Shown here: in pieces, positions 45,349 through 53,617 of the stretch
Numbering within the stretch: the first letter of the stretch is position 1
Layout of the letters: every line of letters starts with the position of its first letter
Source of the DNA: Luteolibacter ambystomatis
Lineage (GTDB): Bacteria > Verrucomicrobiota > Verrucomicrobiia > Verrucomicrobiales > Akkermansiaceae
Assembly: GCF_018137965.1 (NCBI RefSeq)
Contig: NZ_CP073100.1
Span: 3,669,754 to 3,733,753 of the forward strand
DNA: 64,000 bases
Direction of reading: 5' to 3'
The notes under the pieces: generated by a model
What the model was told of the DNA's origin: nothing
The model's input: the letters and a program-made list of their open reading frames with translations, nothing else
Databases searched by the model: none
Position numbers and translations under genes: made by a program

Positions 45349-46911
45349 ATGAAATACGACATCCTTGTTCTGGGCGGTGGATTTGCAGGCGCGTATTGCG
45401 CGAAGGCGCTCGGTGCGAACCGTTCGCTGAAGGTCGGTCTGATCGCGGAGCGCAACGTGCTCGTCTTCCACCCGATGCTGGCCGAGGTCGCCGGGGCGAC
45501 GCTTTCGCCGCTCGATGTCGTCCATCCGCTGCGGCACTTCTGCAAGACCGCGGATGTCCTCCAAGGCAAGGTGAAGCGCATCGACTGGGCGGCGAAGAAG
45601 GTGATCGTGGATGGCGGCCGTTTCACCCGGAACCACGCGATCGAGTTCGACCAACTGGTCCTCACCCTCGGCAGTGTGACCGATCTCAGCAAGGTGCCCG
45701 GCATGACCGAGTACGGCCTGCCGATGAAAAGCGCCGCGGACGCCCTGCGCATCCGCGCCGCCATCATCAACCGGCTGGAGGAAGCCAATCTGGTGGAGGA
45801 CGAGGAGGTCCGCCAGCGCCTGCTCACCTTTGTAATCGTCGGTGGCGGCTACACCGGCGTGGAAACCGCGGGCCAGGTGCTGGATCTGGTCCAATCCGCG
45901 AAACGATTCTACGCGAACCTCCGCGACAAGAAAACCCGTGTCGTCCTCATCCACAGCCGCCCGCACCTGCTGGAGGAGATCGGCCCCGAACTCGGCGACC
46001 ATGCCCAGCGCGTGCTGGAGCGGCGCGGCATGGAGATCATCCTGAGTTCGCGTGTCAGCGAAGCGACCTCCAACCGCATCCATCACGGCGAGAATGGTTG
46101 CATCGAGACCAACACCATCATCTCCAGCATCGGCAACGCCCCCAATCCCGCGCTGCTGGATCTTTGCAAACAGCTCGGCATCGAGCCGGACAAGGGCCGC
46201 CTCGCCACCGAACCCACCATGCGGGTGAAAGGCCACGATAATCTGTGGGCGGCGGGCGATTGCGCCGCCGTGCCGTGGAATAACAATGGCGAACTCAAAA
46301 CCTCGCCACCCACCGCCCAGCTCGCGCTGAGGCAGGGCCGCCAGCTTGGGGCCAACATCCTCCGTGCGCTGAGGAACGAAGAACTACAACCGTTCACCCA
46401 CCGCTACCTCGGCCAGCTCGCCACCGTGGGCGCGCATGAGGCGGTGGCGGAAATCCTCGGCTTCCGCTTCAGCGGCTTCTTCGCCTGGTGGATGTGGCGC
46501 TCGATCTATCTCTCCAAGCTGCCGGGCTTCGGCCGCAAGCTGCGGGTGATGATCGACTGGACCTTCGAACTGTTTTTCCCGCGCGACCTCAGTGTCGTCC
46601 TGCCGGTGCAGGAGGACCCGATGCCCTCGGTGCATTTCGAGCAGGGCGAGAACTTCGTCGAGAAGGGCGATCCCTGCCGCGCGATCCTCTACGTGCGCAC
46701 GGGAAAAATCACCGGCACTGCGCCGGGACAACCGGACATCACCTTCGGCCCCGGCTGTGTGATCGGTCAGGAGGAGATGGATGCCAACGGTTGCTGGACG
46801 TACAACCTCACCGCCGCGGAGCGGACGGACGCGGTGCTGTTCCGCGGACGCGCGCTGGATCTGCTGCGCGCCGGATTGCGCATCGAGGGCGACCCGCGCC
46901 CGGCACCGTAG
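45349..46911 (+). CDS. Type II NADH dehydrogenase-like oxidoreductase with C-terminal cNMP-like domain
   Basis: The 520-aa protein has an FAD-binding Rossmann motif LGGGFAGAYCAKAL (residues 8-21), a second dinucleotide motif VIVGGGYTGVETAG (about 161-174) and the FAD contact LWAAGDCAAVP near residue 300. These and the C-terminal amphipathic helices (FAWWMWRSIYLSKLPGFGRKLRVMIDW) are typical of NDH-2 enzymes, which pass electrons from NADH to quinone at the membrane. NDH-2 is normally about 400-440 aa. Here residues ~425-515 add a cyclic-nucleotide-binding-like barrel (VHFEQGENFVEKGDPCRAILYVRTGKI, FGPGCVIGQEEM). ATG 45349 heads the Rossmann strand. Confidence 0.87.
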   Translation: MKYDILVLGGGFAGAYCAKALGANRSLKVGLIAERNVLVFHPMLAEVAGATLSPLDVVHPLRHFCKTADVLQGKVKRIDWAAKKVIVDGGRFTRNHAIEFDQLVLTLGSVTDLSKVPGMTEYGLPMKSAADALRIRAAIINRLEEANLVEDEEVRQRLLTFVIVGGGYTGVETAGQVLDLVQSAKRFYANLRDKKTRVVLIHSRPHLLEEIGPELGDHAQRVLERRGMEIILSSRVSEATSNRIHHGENGCIETNTIISSIGNAPNPALLDLCKQLGIEPDKGRLATEPTMRVKGHDNLWAAGDCAAVPWNNNGELKTSPPTAQLALRQGRQLGANILRALRNEELQPFTHRYLGQLATVGAHEAVAEILGFRFSGFFAWWMWRSIYLSKLPGFGRKLRVMIDWTFELFFPRDLSVVLPVQEDPMPSVHFEQGENFVEKGDPCRAILYVRTGKITGTAPGQPDITFGPGCVIGQEEMDANGCWTYNLTAAERTDAVLFRGRALDLLRAGLRIEGDPRPAP

Positions 46912-46999
46912 GTTTTACGAGTTTTCATACTACGGATGGTGGTTGGTTAGGTCGTTTGTGTGACGGCCTCGCCTCATGGGCAGGCATGCCATGTGTCCG

Positions 47000-47017
47000 C
47001 ATCGTCACGTGACGATG
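47000..47017. promoter_or_regulatory. 18-bp perfect palindrome centred on CACGTG
   Basis: CATCGTCACGTGACGATG lies between the NDH-2-like gene and the PEP-CTERM gene, 120 bp before the latter's ATG. Perfect dyads of this size often mark operator sites, but no regulator is identifiable here. Confidence 0.35.
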
Positions 47018-47136
47018 TCGTGGCCATGCGGAAATGGCAAAGGACCGTCGGAATTTTGCAAAGGTCCGATGATCCAACGGGAGTTCACCAGATTGGTAAC
47101 CCCCGGAAGTCGTTCCCTTCCTTCCCAACCCGACCT

Positions 47137-47976
47137 ATGAACAAAATCGCGCTCTTCGGCTTGGCCGCGCTCGGACTGGTTTCCTCCGCGTCCGCCACGG
47201 CTCTCTACGGCGTCACCGGTGACAACCAGCTCGTCACCTTCGACACCGTTTCCCCCTCGAACTTCACTTCGAGCGTCCAGATCACCGGCCTGGTGCAGTC
47301 CAACGGCGTCACCGCGGACCCCTTCGCCTCGATCGTCAATCTCACCTACAACTACAGCGACGGCCAGTTGTACGGTGTGGACACCAATGCGAACTTCTAC
47401 CGCATCGGCTCGAATGGCTCGGCCACCCTGCTGTCCGCCACGCTCTCTCCGAACGGTTTCGAATCCGGCCTCGGCTTCGACCCCTTCGCCGGAGCATTCG
47501 TCTATGGCACCGATCTCGGCGAGCACTTCAACATCGGTACCAACGGCGCGGTCACCAACGGCCCGGATTTCGCCTACTCCATCGGTGATGCTCACGCAGG
47601 TTCGGTCCCCTCCATCACCGGCCTCACGTTCGATCCCGCTTTCGGCACCGCCTACTTCCTTGATGCCTCCCTCGACACGCTCTCGATGAGCCTCGATCCG
47701 GGTCTCGGCGAGATCTTCACCCTCGGCGATCTGGGCATCGATGTGGCCGCGCTCGGCGATCTGGCCGTGGACTTCGACGGCAACCTCTACGCGACGCTCT
47801 CCACCGATGGTCTGACCACCTCGCTCTATCAGATCAACACCACCACCGGCCAGGCCACCAGCCTCGGCAACTATGGCCCGGGCAACAGCCTGATCACCAT
47901 CGCCGTGCCGGAACCGTCCGCCGCCCTGCTCGGCGGTCTTGGCGCGCTCGCCCTGCTGCGCCGCCGCCGCGCCTGA
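47137..47976 (+). CDS. DUF4394-like PEP-CTERM protein
   Basis: The 279-aa product has a signal peptide (MNKIALFGLAALGLVSSASA), a beta-propeller-like body and a PEP-CTERM tail (VPEPSAALLGG, hydrophobic stretch, LLRRRRA). The body reads like a DUF4394 domain: ALYGVTGDNQLVTFDTVSP, LTYNYSDGQLYGVDTNANFYRIG, GLTFDPAFGTAYFLDAS, LAVDFDGNLYATLS and LYQINTTTGQATSLG. It is probably sorted to the envelope or exopolysaccharide by an exosortase system encoded elsewhere. ATG 47137 is chosen for its signal peptide. It lies 36 bp before the PhoX-like gene on the same strand. Confidence 0.88.
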   Translation: MNKIALFGLAALGLVSSASATALYGVTGDNQLVTFDTVSPSNFTSSVQITGLVQSNGVTADPFASIVNLTYNYSDGQLYGVDTNANFYRIGSNGSATLLSATLSPNGFESGLGFDPFAGAFVYGTDLGEHFNIGTNGAVTNGPDFAYSIGDAHAGSVPSITGLTFDPAFGTAYFLDASLDTLSMSLDPGLGEIFTLGDLGIDVAALGDLAVDFDGNLYATLSTDGLTTSLYQINTTTGQATSLGNYGPGNSLITIAVPEPSAALLGGLGALALLRRRRA

Positions 47977-48012
47977 TCCCTCCCGTTTCCCAACGATCCC
48001 AGCAACCATACC

Positions 48013-49668
48013 ATGAAATCCCGTCTTCTTACCCTCGCCGGCCTCGCGCTGGCTTCCGCCGTGCCCGCGTACGGCGTCAAGACCTCCGAGCCCTCCTACC
48101 TCACCGCTTCCCCCGGCTCCGATTTCACTATCGAGCCGATCCTGACCGTGGGCGACCGCGTGCCGCTTACCGGTGGCAATGCTTCCGACGACTACGCCTT
48201 CGCCGGCATCCCGGACGCCATGGGCCTCTGGCAGGACTCCGTCAGCGGCCAAAACGTGTTGTTCGTCGCCCACGAAATGACCAGTGGCGACCACTCGAAG
48301 CCGCTGGCCACCCAGCCGCGTTTCAAGGGCGCGTACGTTTCCCGCTACATCCTCTCCAACACCGGTGACATCGTCTCCGGTGCCCCGGCCCATTCGAAGC
48401 TCTTCGCGGAAAACACCCTGGTCGCCAACCGCGCGCCGCAGGAAGGCGACGCCAATGCCTTCACCCGCTTCTGCTCCGGCCACTTCGCCGGCACCCGCGA
48501 TGGACTCGACCGCCCGTTCTTCTTCGCCAACGAAGAAAGCCCGAGCGGCACCTACCACATCAACGGCCCACAGAGTGTCGCCGTCGTCGATGGTGAGATG
48601 CACACGCTGCCCGCGCTCGGCCGCGTCGCCCGCGAGAACACCGTGGTCATGCCGCGCCGTGACGCGATCACCGCGATCGTCTCCACGGAAGACAACGGCT
48701 CCCCGTCCTACGTTTACCTCTACGTCGGCACCAAGCAGCGCCGCTCGGACAGCGCTCTCGACAAGAACGGCCTGACCGGTGGCAAGGTGTATGTCCTCGC
48801 CGGTCGTGACGCCCAGCACAACGAAGGCACCTTCACCAGCGGCACCCTCAACACCAAGTGGGTGGAGATTCCGGGCGCAGCCAGCCTAAACGTCTCTCAG
48901 ATCCGCACCGCCGCTGACAATGCCGGCGCCTTCGGTTTCGTGCGCGTGGAAGACGAAGAGTTCGACCCGAACCAGCCGACCCGCAGCATGTTCTTCACCA
49001 CCACCGGTGGCAGCGGCCCGAACCTGCTCGGCCGCGTGTATGAGCTGACCTTCAACCCGACCAACCCGATCGCCAACGGCACGCTGAACGTCATCTACAA
49101 CGGCGACACCCGCGTGACCCCGGGCGGCACCTACAATGGCACCGTCGGCAAACTCCTCGGCACCCCGACCGGCAGCCTCGGCACCTACTCCGGTGGCGTG
49201 CTGAACAATGGCGTGGACGGCCCGGTGAGCGCGGACAACCTCGCCATCAACGACGACGTCATCGTGCTCTGCGAAGACCGCAACAGCCCGGCCGACGCCG
49301 TGTTCGCCAAGTACGCCCGCAATGGCGGTGCCTGGACCCTCGACCGCCACAACAACTACGCGCCGAAGCTCCAGACCACCTTCAACTACGCCGCCCTCGA
49401 AGCGCGCGACGCACACGCGCCGTTCGCCGATGCCGGCCTGTGGGAGACCTCCGGCATCATCAACACCGATGACGTCTTCGGCAAAGGCTCGTTCGTGATC
49501 AACGTCCAGGCCCACACCAAAACGGTGATCCTGAACGCCGGTGGCACTGGATCCAGCATCCGCTCCAACTGCCCGGGCGACACCGTTGGCACCACGCTGA
49601 CCCGCTCCGAAGCCGTCACCCGCTACGTCGAGGACGGCCAGGTGCTCATCATTCGCCCGGTGAACTGA
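48013..49668 (+). CDS. Secreted PhoX-like (DUF839) protein
   Basis: The 551-aa product has a signal peptide (MKSRLLTLAGLALASAVPAYG). Its long beta-propeller body includes FAGIPDAMGLW, VLFVAHEMTSGDHSKP, VRVEDEEFDPNQPTRSMFFTTTGG and LAINDDVIVLCEDRNSPADAVF, which match the general layout of the PhoX/DUF839 calcium-dependent phosphatase fold (HE followed by xxEDxxxD and FTTT). The usual Tat signal of PhoX is absent and there is no PEP-CTERM tail. It could be an alkaline phosphatase or an inactive relative. It is probably co-transcribed with the DUF4394-like gene. Confidence 0.68.
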   Translation: MKSRLLTLAGLALASAVPAYGVKTSEPSYLTASPGSDFTIEPILTVGDRVPLTGGNASDDYAFAGIPDAMGLWQDSVSGQNVLFVAHEMTSGDHSKPLATQPRFKGAYVSRYILSNTGDIVSGAPAHSKLFAENTLVANRAPQEGDANAFTRFCSGHFAGTRDGLDRPFFFANEESPSGTYHINGPQSVAVVDGEMHTLPALGRVARENTVVMPRRDAITAIVSTEDNGSPSYVYLYVGTKQRRSDSALDKNGLTGGKVYVLAGRDAQHNEGTFTSGTLNTKWVEIPGAASLNVSQIRTAADNAGAFGFVRVEDEEFDPNQPTRSMFFTTTGGSGPNLLGRVYELTFNPTNPIANGTLNVIYNGDTRVTPGGTYNGTVGKLLGTPTGSLGTYSGGVLNNGVDGPVSADNLAINDDVIVLCEDRNSPADAVFAKYARNGGAWTLDRHNNYAPKLQTTFNYAALEARDAHAPFADAGLWETSGIINTDDVFGKGSFVINVQAHTKTVILNAGGTGSSIRSNCPGDTVGTTLTRSEAVTRYVEDGQVLIIRPVN

Positions 49669-49688
49669 TTCTCCTTCCCTGCCTCCCA

Positions 49689-49721
49689 ACCGGTCGGGCT
49701 CCAAAGGCCCGGCCGGTTTTT
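49689..49721 (+). terminator. Rho-independent terminator after PhoX-like gene
   Basis: An 11-bp stem ACCGGTCGGGC/GCCCGGCCGGT (one T-G wobble) is followed by TTTTT. Confidence 0.82.
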
Positions 49722-49753
49722 CCGTTCCTCTCACCTTCGTTTTTTTCGTCTCC

Positions 49754-51508
49754 ATGCGCCGCCTTCCGCTCCAAGGTTCCTTGATCTGGCTCGAAGCCGT
49801 GGCCTTGGCCATCATCGGCCAAACGACCGGCCAGCCATGGTTGCTGCCGGTGGCCGGATTGCTGGCCCTGCTGGCCTCGCTGCTTTCGCGCGGCCTTTCC
49901 ATCGCACTGCCCGCCGCGCTGGCGCTCTGCGGAATCTGGCTGGTTCATGGTCGGCTCCTTCCCACCGTACCGCTGCCGGTCTTTTGCGCGGTGCTCGCTC
50001 TGGTGCTGGGCACGGCCTTCGCGTTTGCCGCCATTCTCTCCGGTCTAGGCAAAGGGCGGACAGTTGATCCGCTGCAAGACCGTCTCCACCGCCTGGTGGT
50101 GCTCTTTCACTTTCTCGCGGCAGGCGTATTGCTCGCCGGACGCTTCCCGGGATTCATGCCCGCGCTGTGGCTTGGCTGGAGTGCCTGTGTGGTGTCCCTG
50201 ATCTTCACCGCGGACACGCTGGTGAAGCTGCTCGCGCGACTCTATACGCCACGCCGCAACTGGGGCACGCTGGCCGCACCAGGTGCGTTTTTCTTTTTCC
50301 GCTGGCTGGGTCCGGAATGGCGCGCGTGCCTGCCGGTGGCCCCCAGGGACGAGGATGATTCACTCCGTCTCCAGGAGATGTGGATGTGGCCCACGGTCCG
50401 CAAATCCCTCCCTGCCTTGATGGCCACCACTGCCGCACTGGTGTGGCTCGCCACCGGCTTGCACGAGATTCCCGGGGAAAGTGCGGGCGTGCGTCATCGC
50501 TTCGGCACTTGGGAAGCTGCGCCGCTTGCTCCCGGGCTGCACACATCGCTGCCATGGCCACTCGGCGGCATCGAGAAAGTGGACACCCGCACGGTGCGGG
50601 AAACCGTGCTCGGCTTCCGCGCCGATCCCGGCCAGCCGATCCTGTGGGAGCGTCCGCATTACGAGGACGAGCAGAGATCGCTCGTGGGAGGGGGTGATGA
50701 TTTCCTTTCGATCTCCGTGCCGGTCTTCTACCGCGTCGCCGATCCCGCCGCCTATCTCCGCTCGTCCACCGATGCCACCGGTCTTTTGCGGTTCGCCGCG
50801 GATCGCGTGCTGTTGCGCCTGACCCTGCATCTGCCTGCTTCCGATCTGATGACCGGCGCGCGCGAACCCCTGCGCAAAAAGTTCCAACAGGAGCTGCAAC
50901 AGGAACTCGATGCCCGTTCCAGCGGCCTGCATATCGAGGAAGTCTATTTCCGTGACATCCATCCGCCTGTGACGGTGGCTCCCACTTTCCAAGAGGTGGT
51001 ATCCGCGATGGAGGACAAGGAGGCCTTCATCCACGAGGGCGAGGAGTATCGCAACGACCAACTCACCCGCGCGAAAGGCGATGCCATCCAGCTCGTCACA
51101 ACCGCCACTGCCTCCGCTGAGAACCGCCTGTCGCGCACACGCGGCGAGTCTTCCCGCTTCAACAGCCAGCTCGCCGCGTGGCGGGCATCACGGCCGCTGT
51201 ACGAACTCCGCGAGGGCTTCAAGGCCTTCGACCTCACGCTCGCAGGCGCGAAGAAGGCGGTCTTCGATGAAAAACTGCGCGGCTCGATCCCGACGCATCT
51301 CGACCTGCGCAAGGTGCTCAATCCCGATCTCCCACCGAGCCAGAACATCGCTCCGCAATCGCTGGTGCCACGTCCGCCGAAATCCCGCGATGCCTTCGAT
51401 CTCAGCATCGATGGCTACCTTCGCACCGACCGCGGCGAAGTCCCCGCCATCCGCATCGGCCCGGAAGATCAGGACAACCTTCTCAACGCCACGCCTCCCA
51501 ATCCATGA
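49754..51508 (+). CDS. HflK-like SPFH protein with polytopic N-terminus
   Basis: The 584-aa protein has about six hydrophobic segments in residues 1-240 (SLIWLEAVALAIIGQ, PWLLPVAGLLALLASLLS, FCAVLALVLGTAFAFAAIL, LVVLFHFLAAGVLLAG and others). An SPFH/band-7 domain follows (ESAGVRHRFGTWEAAPLAPGLHTSLPWPLGGIEKVDTRTVRETVL, then FLSISVPVFYRVADPAAYL) and a coiled-coil region (EGEEYRNDQLTRAKGDAIQLV) ends the fold. Classical HflK has a single anchor helix, so the polytopic head is unusual. The ATG is 85 bp after the PhoX-like stop, past a terminator, and the stop overlaps the next start. It heads the SPFH/P-ATPase cluster. Confidence 0.88.
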   Translation: MRRLPLQGSLIWLEAVALAIIGQTTGQPWLLPVAGLLALLASLLSRGLSIALPAALALCGIWLVHGRLLPTVPLPVFCAVLALVLGTAFAFAAILSGLGKGRTVDPLQDRLHRLVVLFHFLAAGVLLAGRFPGFMPALWLGWSACVVSLIFTADTLVKLLARLYTPRRNWGTLAAPGAFFFFRWLGPEWRACLPVAPRDEDDSLRLQEMWMWPTVRKSLPALMATTAALVWLATGLHEIPGESAGVRHRFGTWEAAPLAPGLHTSLPWPLGGIEKVDTRTVRETVLGFRADPGQPILWERPHYEDEQRSLVGGGDDFLSISVPVFYRVADPAAYLRSSTDATGLLRFAADRVLLRLTLHLPASDLMTGAREPLRKKFQQELQQELDARSSGLHIEEVYFRDIHPPVTVAPTFQEVVSAMEDKEAFIHEGEEYRNDQLTRAKGDAIQLVTTATASAENRLSRTRGESSRFNSQLAAWRASRPLYELREGFKAFDLTLAGAKKAVFDEKLRGSIPTHLDLRKVLNPDLPPSQNIAPQSLVPRPPKSRDAFDLSIDGYLRTDRGEVPAIRIGPEDQDNLLNATPPNP

Positions 51509-52521
51509 ACCAGGATTCCTGCAACCGCCGTGTGACCGCGCTGCGGCTCACCCTCATTCTCGCCGCCGGACTTGCGGTGGTCTTCTCGGCCTGCGGATTC
51601 ATCCTCAGTGAAACCGAGAGCGGCATCGTGCTGCGCTTCGGCAAGCCGGTGCGCGTGATCGAAAAATCCGGTTTCTATTTCCGCCTGCCACCGCCGGTCG
51701 AGCGAGTCGTCCGCATCGACCGCCGTCTCCAGCATGCGGAAATTCGCATCAGCGAGACCCTCACCAAGGACCAGCGCAACGTCATCGTGCCGGTGTATTT
51801 TACCTGGCGCGTCTCGGACCCGCTGCTGTTCCACACCGCCGTGCATGACGTGGAGAATGCACGGTTGAAGCTCGACGCGTTGGTGACCAGCTCGCGCAAC
51901 TCCGTGCTCGGCCGCCACGACTTCGGCGATCTGGTGGCGGAGGAGGACAAGGGCGCCTCACTGCCGGAGATCGAGAACGAGATGCTTGCTCTCTCGTCCG
52001 ATGATGCCAGCCATCACCTCGGCATCGAGTTGCTGGCCACCGGCGTCACCCGCATCCAACTGCCGGAAGCGAACACCGAATCGGTCTTCCGCCGCATGCG
52101 TGCCGAGCGCAAACGCGAGGCCACCCAGTATCGCGCCGAGGGTCGCGCCCAAGCCACCGAGATGAAGGCCGAGACCGACAAGGAGGCGACCGGCATGCTC
52201 GCCGAGGCGAAGCGCAAGGCCGAGGAAATCCGCGGTCAGGCCGAAGCGGATGCCTCCTCCATCTATGCGCAGGCGCACGGACAGGACCCCGCGTTCTATC
52301 GTTTCCTCCGCGAGCTCCAGAGCCTGCGCACGGTGGTGGACAAGAACACCACGGTGGTGCTCGACACCGGCGTGGCTCCCTTCCAGTGGCTGAAGTCGGT
52401 CGAAACCGAAGCCGCTCCGCCCATCACCGAGCCGCCCGCTCCGAAACCTCCGGAGAAGCCGGACAACGTGGCCAGCAGCAACGCACCGCTGCCCACGCTC
52501 ATCGAACCCGCCCGCCAGTGA
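51505..52521 (+). CDS. hflC: HflC-like SPFH protein
   Basis: The 338-aa protein has one N-terminal anchor (LTLILAAGLAVVFSACGFIL, residues 14-33). The SPFH domain follows (ETESGIVLRFGKPVRVIEKSGFYFRLPPPVERVVRIDRRL, then VPVYFTWRVSDPLLF), then a long Glu/Ala/Lys coiled coil (RKREATQYRAEGRAQATEMKAE). The tail is diagnostic of HflC: IYAQAHGQDPAFYRFLRELQSLR and VVLDTGVAPFQWL. HflC with HflK forms a membrane cage that modulates FtsH proteolysis. The ATG overlaps the upstream stop (4 nt) and its stop overlaps the next ATG (TGATG). No ftsH gene is nearby. Confidence 0.92.
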   Translation: MNQDSCNRRVTALRLTLILAAGLAVVFSACGFILSETESGIVLRFGKPVRVIEKSGFYFRLPPPVERVVRIDRRLQHAEIRISETLTKDQRNVIVPVYFTWRVSDPLLFHTAVHDVENARLKLDALVTSSRNSVLGRHDFGDLVAEEDKGASLPEIENEMLALSSDDASHHLGIELLATGVTRIQLPEANTESVFRRMRAERKREATQYRAEGRAQATEMKAETDKEATGMLAEAKRKAEEIRGQAEADASSIYAQAHGQDPAFYRFLRELQSLRTVVDKNTTVVLDTGVAPFQWLKSVETEAAPPITEPPAPKPPEKPDNVASSNAPLPTLIEPARQ

Positions 52522-53615
52522 TGAAGAAGCACGAGCTTCGTTCCGAAGGCAGGGCGGTGGAGGCCCTGCTGATCCTGTTGAAGCATCTCACCGCGCATGC
52601 CCGCTGGGTGTTCGTGGCGCTGCTGGCGTTCTATGCGCTCTCCGGCATCCGCACCATCCAACCGCAGGAACAGGCGCTGGTGCTGCGTTTTGGCAGGCTC
52701 CAGCCGCAGGTCCATGGTCCCGGTCTTCTGGTCGGCCTGCCCGATCCTTTCGACAAGGTGCTGCGCTTTGAAACCGGCAAAGATCTTGGTCTCTCACTCG
52801 ACCGCTGGGCGACGACGGGGATGAAGCTGGACGATCCGAACAAGGTGGTGGTGCCGGACGCCGCCACACTCGAGCGGGAAGTACAGGAGTCCGGCAACCG
52901 GCGCGGCAAGAGCATCGAAGACAAGCAGGTCATCGGCAATTCGCTCGATCCCCTCTCGTCGGGTTACACACTCACGGCCGATACCAACGTGATCCAGGGG
53001 CGCTTCCTGTTGCGTTACCGCATCGAGGATCCCTTCCGCTTTGCCTCGGCGGGAAGCAACATCGAGGACCTGCTCGGCTGCATGGCCTATCGCGCGCTGT
53101 CGCAGGAACTCGCGCGGCGGAAGATCGATGCCGCTCTCACCTCGGACCGCCGTGATCTCGCGGAGGCCGCCGCGATGTTGATCCGCAAGGAAGCAGATCG
53201 CCTCCATCTGGGAGTCCGCATCTCGGGCCTGGACATCCGCGAATTGTCACCGCCCTCACAAGTGCTGCCCGCCTTCGAAGACGTGGTGAACGCGCGCCAG
53301 TATGCCAAGACGATGCACGAGAACTCCCGCCAGTACCGCGGCGAGACACTCGCCAAAAGCGAAGGAGAAGCCGCATCCATCGTCCATCGCGCCGAAGGAT
53401 TCGCCGCGGGAATCGTGAGCGATGCTTCCGGGGAGGCCTCCTCGTTCAACGCCATGCTCGCCACCTACCGGCGGGCTCCGGCTCTGGTGTCCCACCGGTT
53501 GCTGCGCGAAACGCTGGATACCGTGATGGGCCAGATCCATTCCCGCACGCTCATCCCCGTGGATCAATCGAAGCCATCGTTGATTCTCGAACCTTCTCCC
53601 GAACAGGCCCGCTGA
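52521..53615 (+). CDS. Second HflK-like SPFH protein
   Basis: The 364-aa product has an anchor helix at about residues 33-48 (ARWVFVALLAFYALSGI) and an SPFH domain (IQPQEQALVLRFGRLQPQVHGPGLLVGLPDPFDKVLRFE). A divergent central stretch follows (residues 85-140), then YTLTADTNVIQGRFLLRYRIEDPFRFA and a C-terminal coiled coil with EGEAASIVHRAEGFAAGIV. The Val-Pro-to-Ala/Glu-rich order resembles HflK. ATG 52521 is preferred because it overlaps the previous stop; the longer frame to 52386 lies inside that gene. It ends 2 nt before the P-type ATPase start, so all four genes are one operon. Confidence 0.9.
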   Translation: MKKHELRSEGRAVEALLILLKHLTAHARWVFVALLAFYALSGIRTIQPQEQALVLRFGRLQPQVHGPGLLVGLPDPFDKVLRFETGKDLGLSLDRWATTGMKLDDPNKVVVPDAATLEREVQESGNRRGKSIEDKQVIGNSLDPLSSGYTLTADTNVIQGRFLLRYRIEDPFRFASAGSNIEDLLGCMAYRALSQELARRKIDAALTSDRRDLAEAAAMLIRKEADRLHLGVRISGLDIRELSPPSQVLPAFEDVVNARQYAKTMHENSRQYRGETLAKSEGEAASIVHRAEGFAAGIVSDASGEASSFNAMLATYRRAPALVSHRLLRETLDTVMGQIHSRTLIPVDQSKPSLILEPSPEQAR

Positions 53616-53617
53616 TC

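Noticed and set aside
47005-48819. 604-codon minus-strand frame opposite the PEP-CTERM and PhoX-like genes
   Set aside because: It spans two real genes and their spacer, is Gly/Val/Glu/Arg-rich without structure, and is best explained by codon bias.
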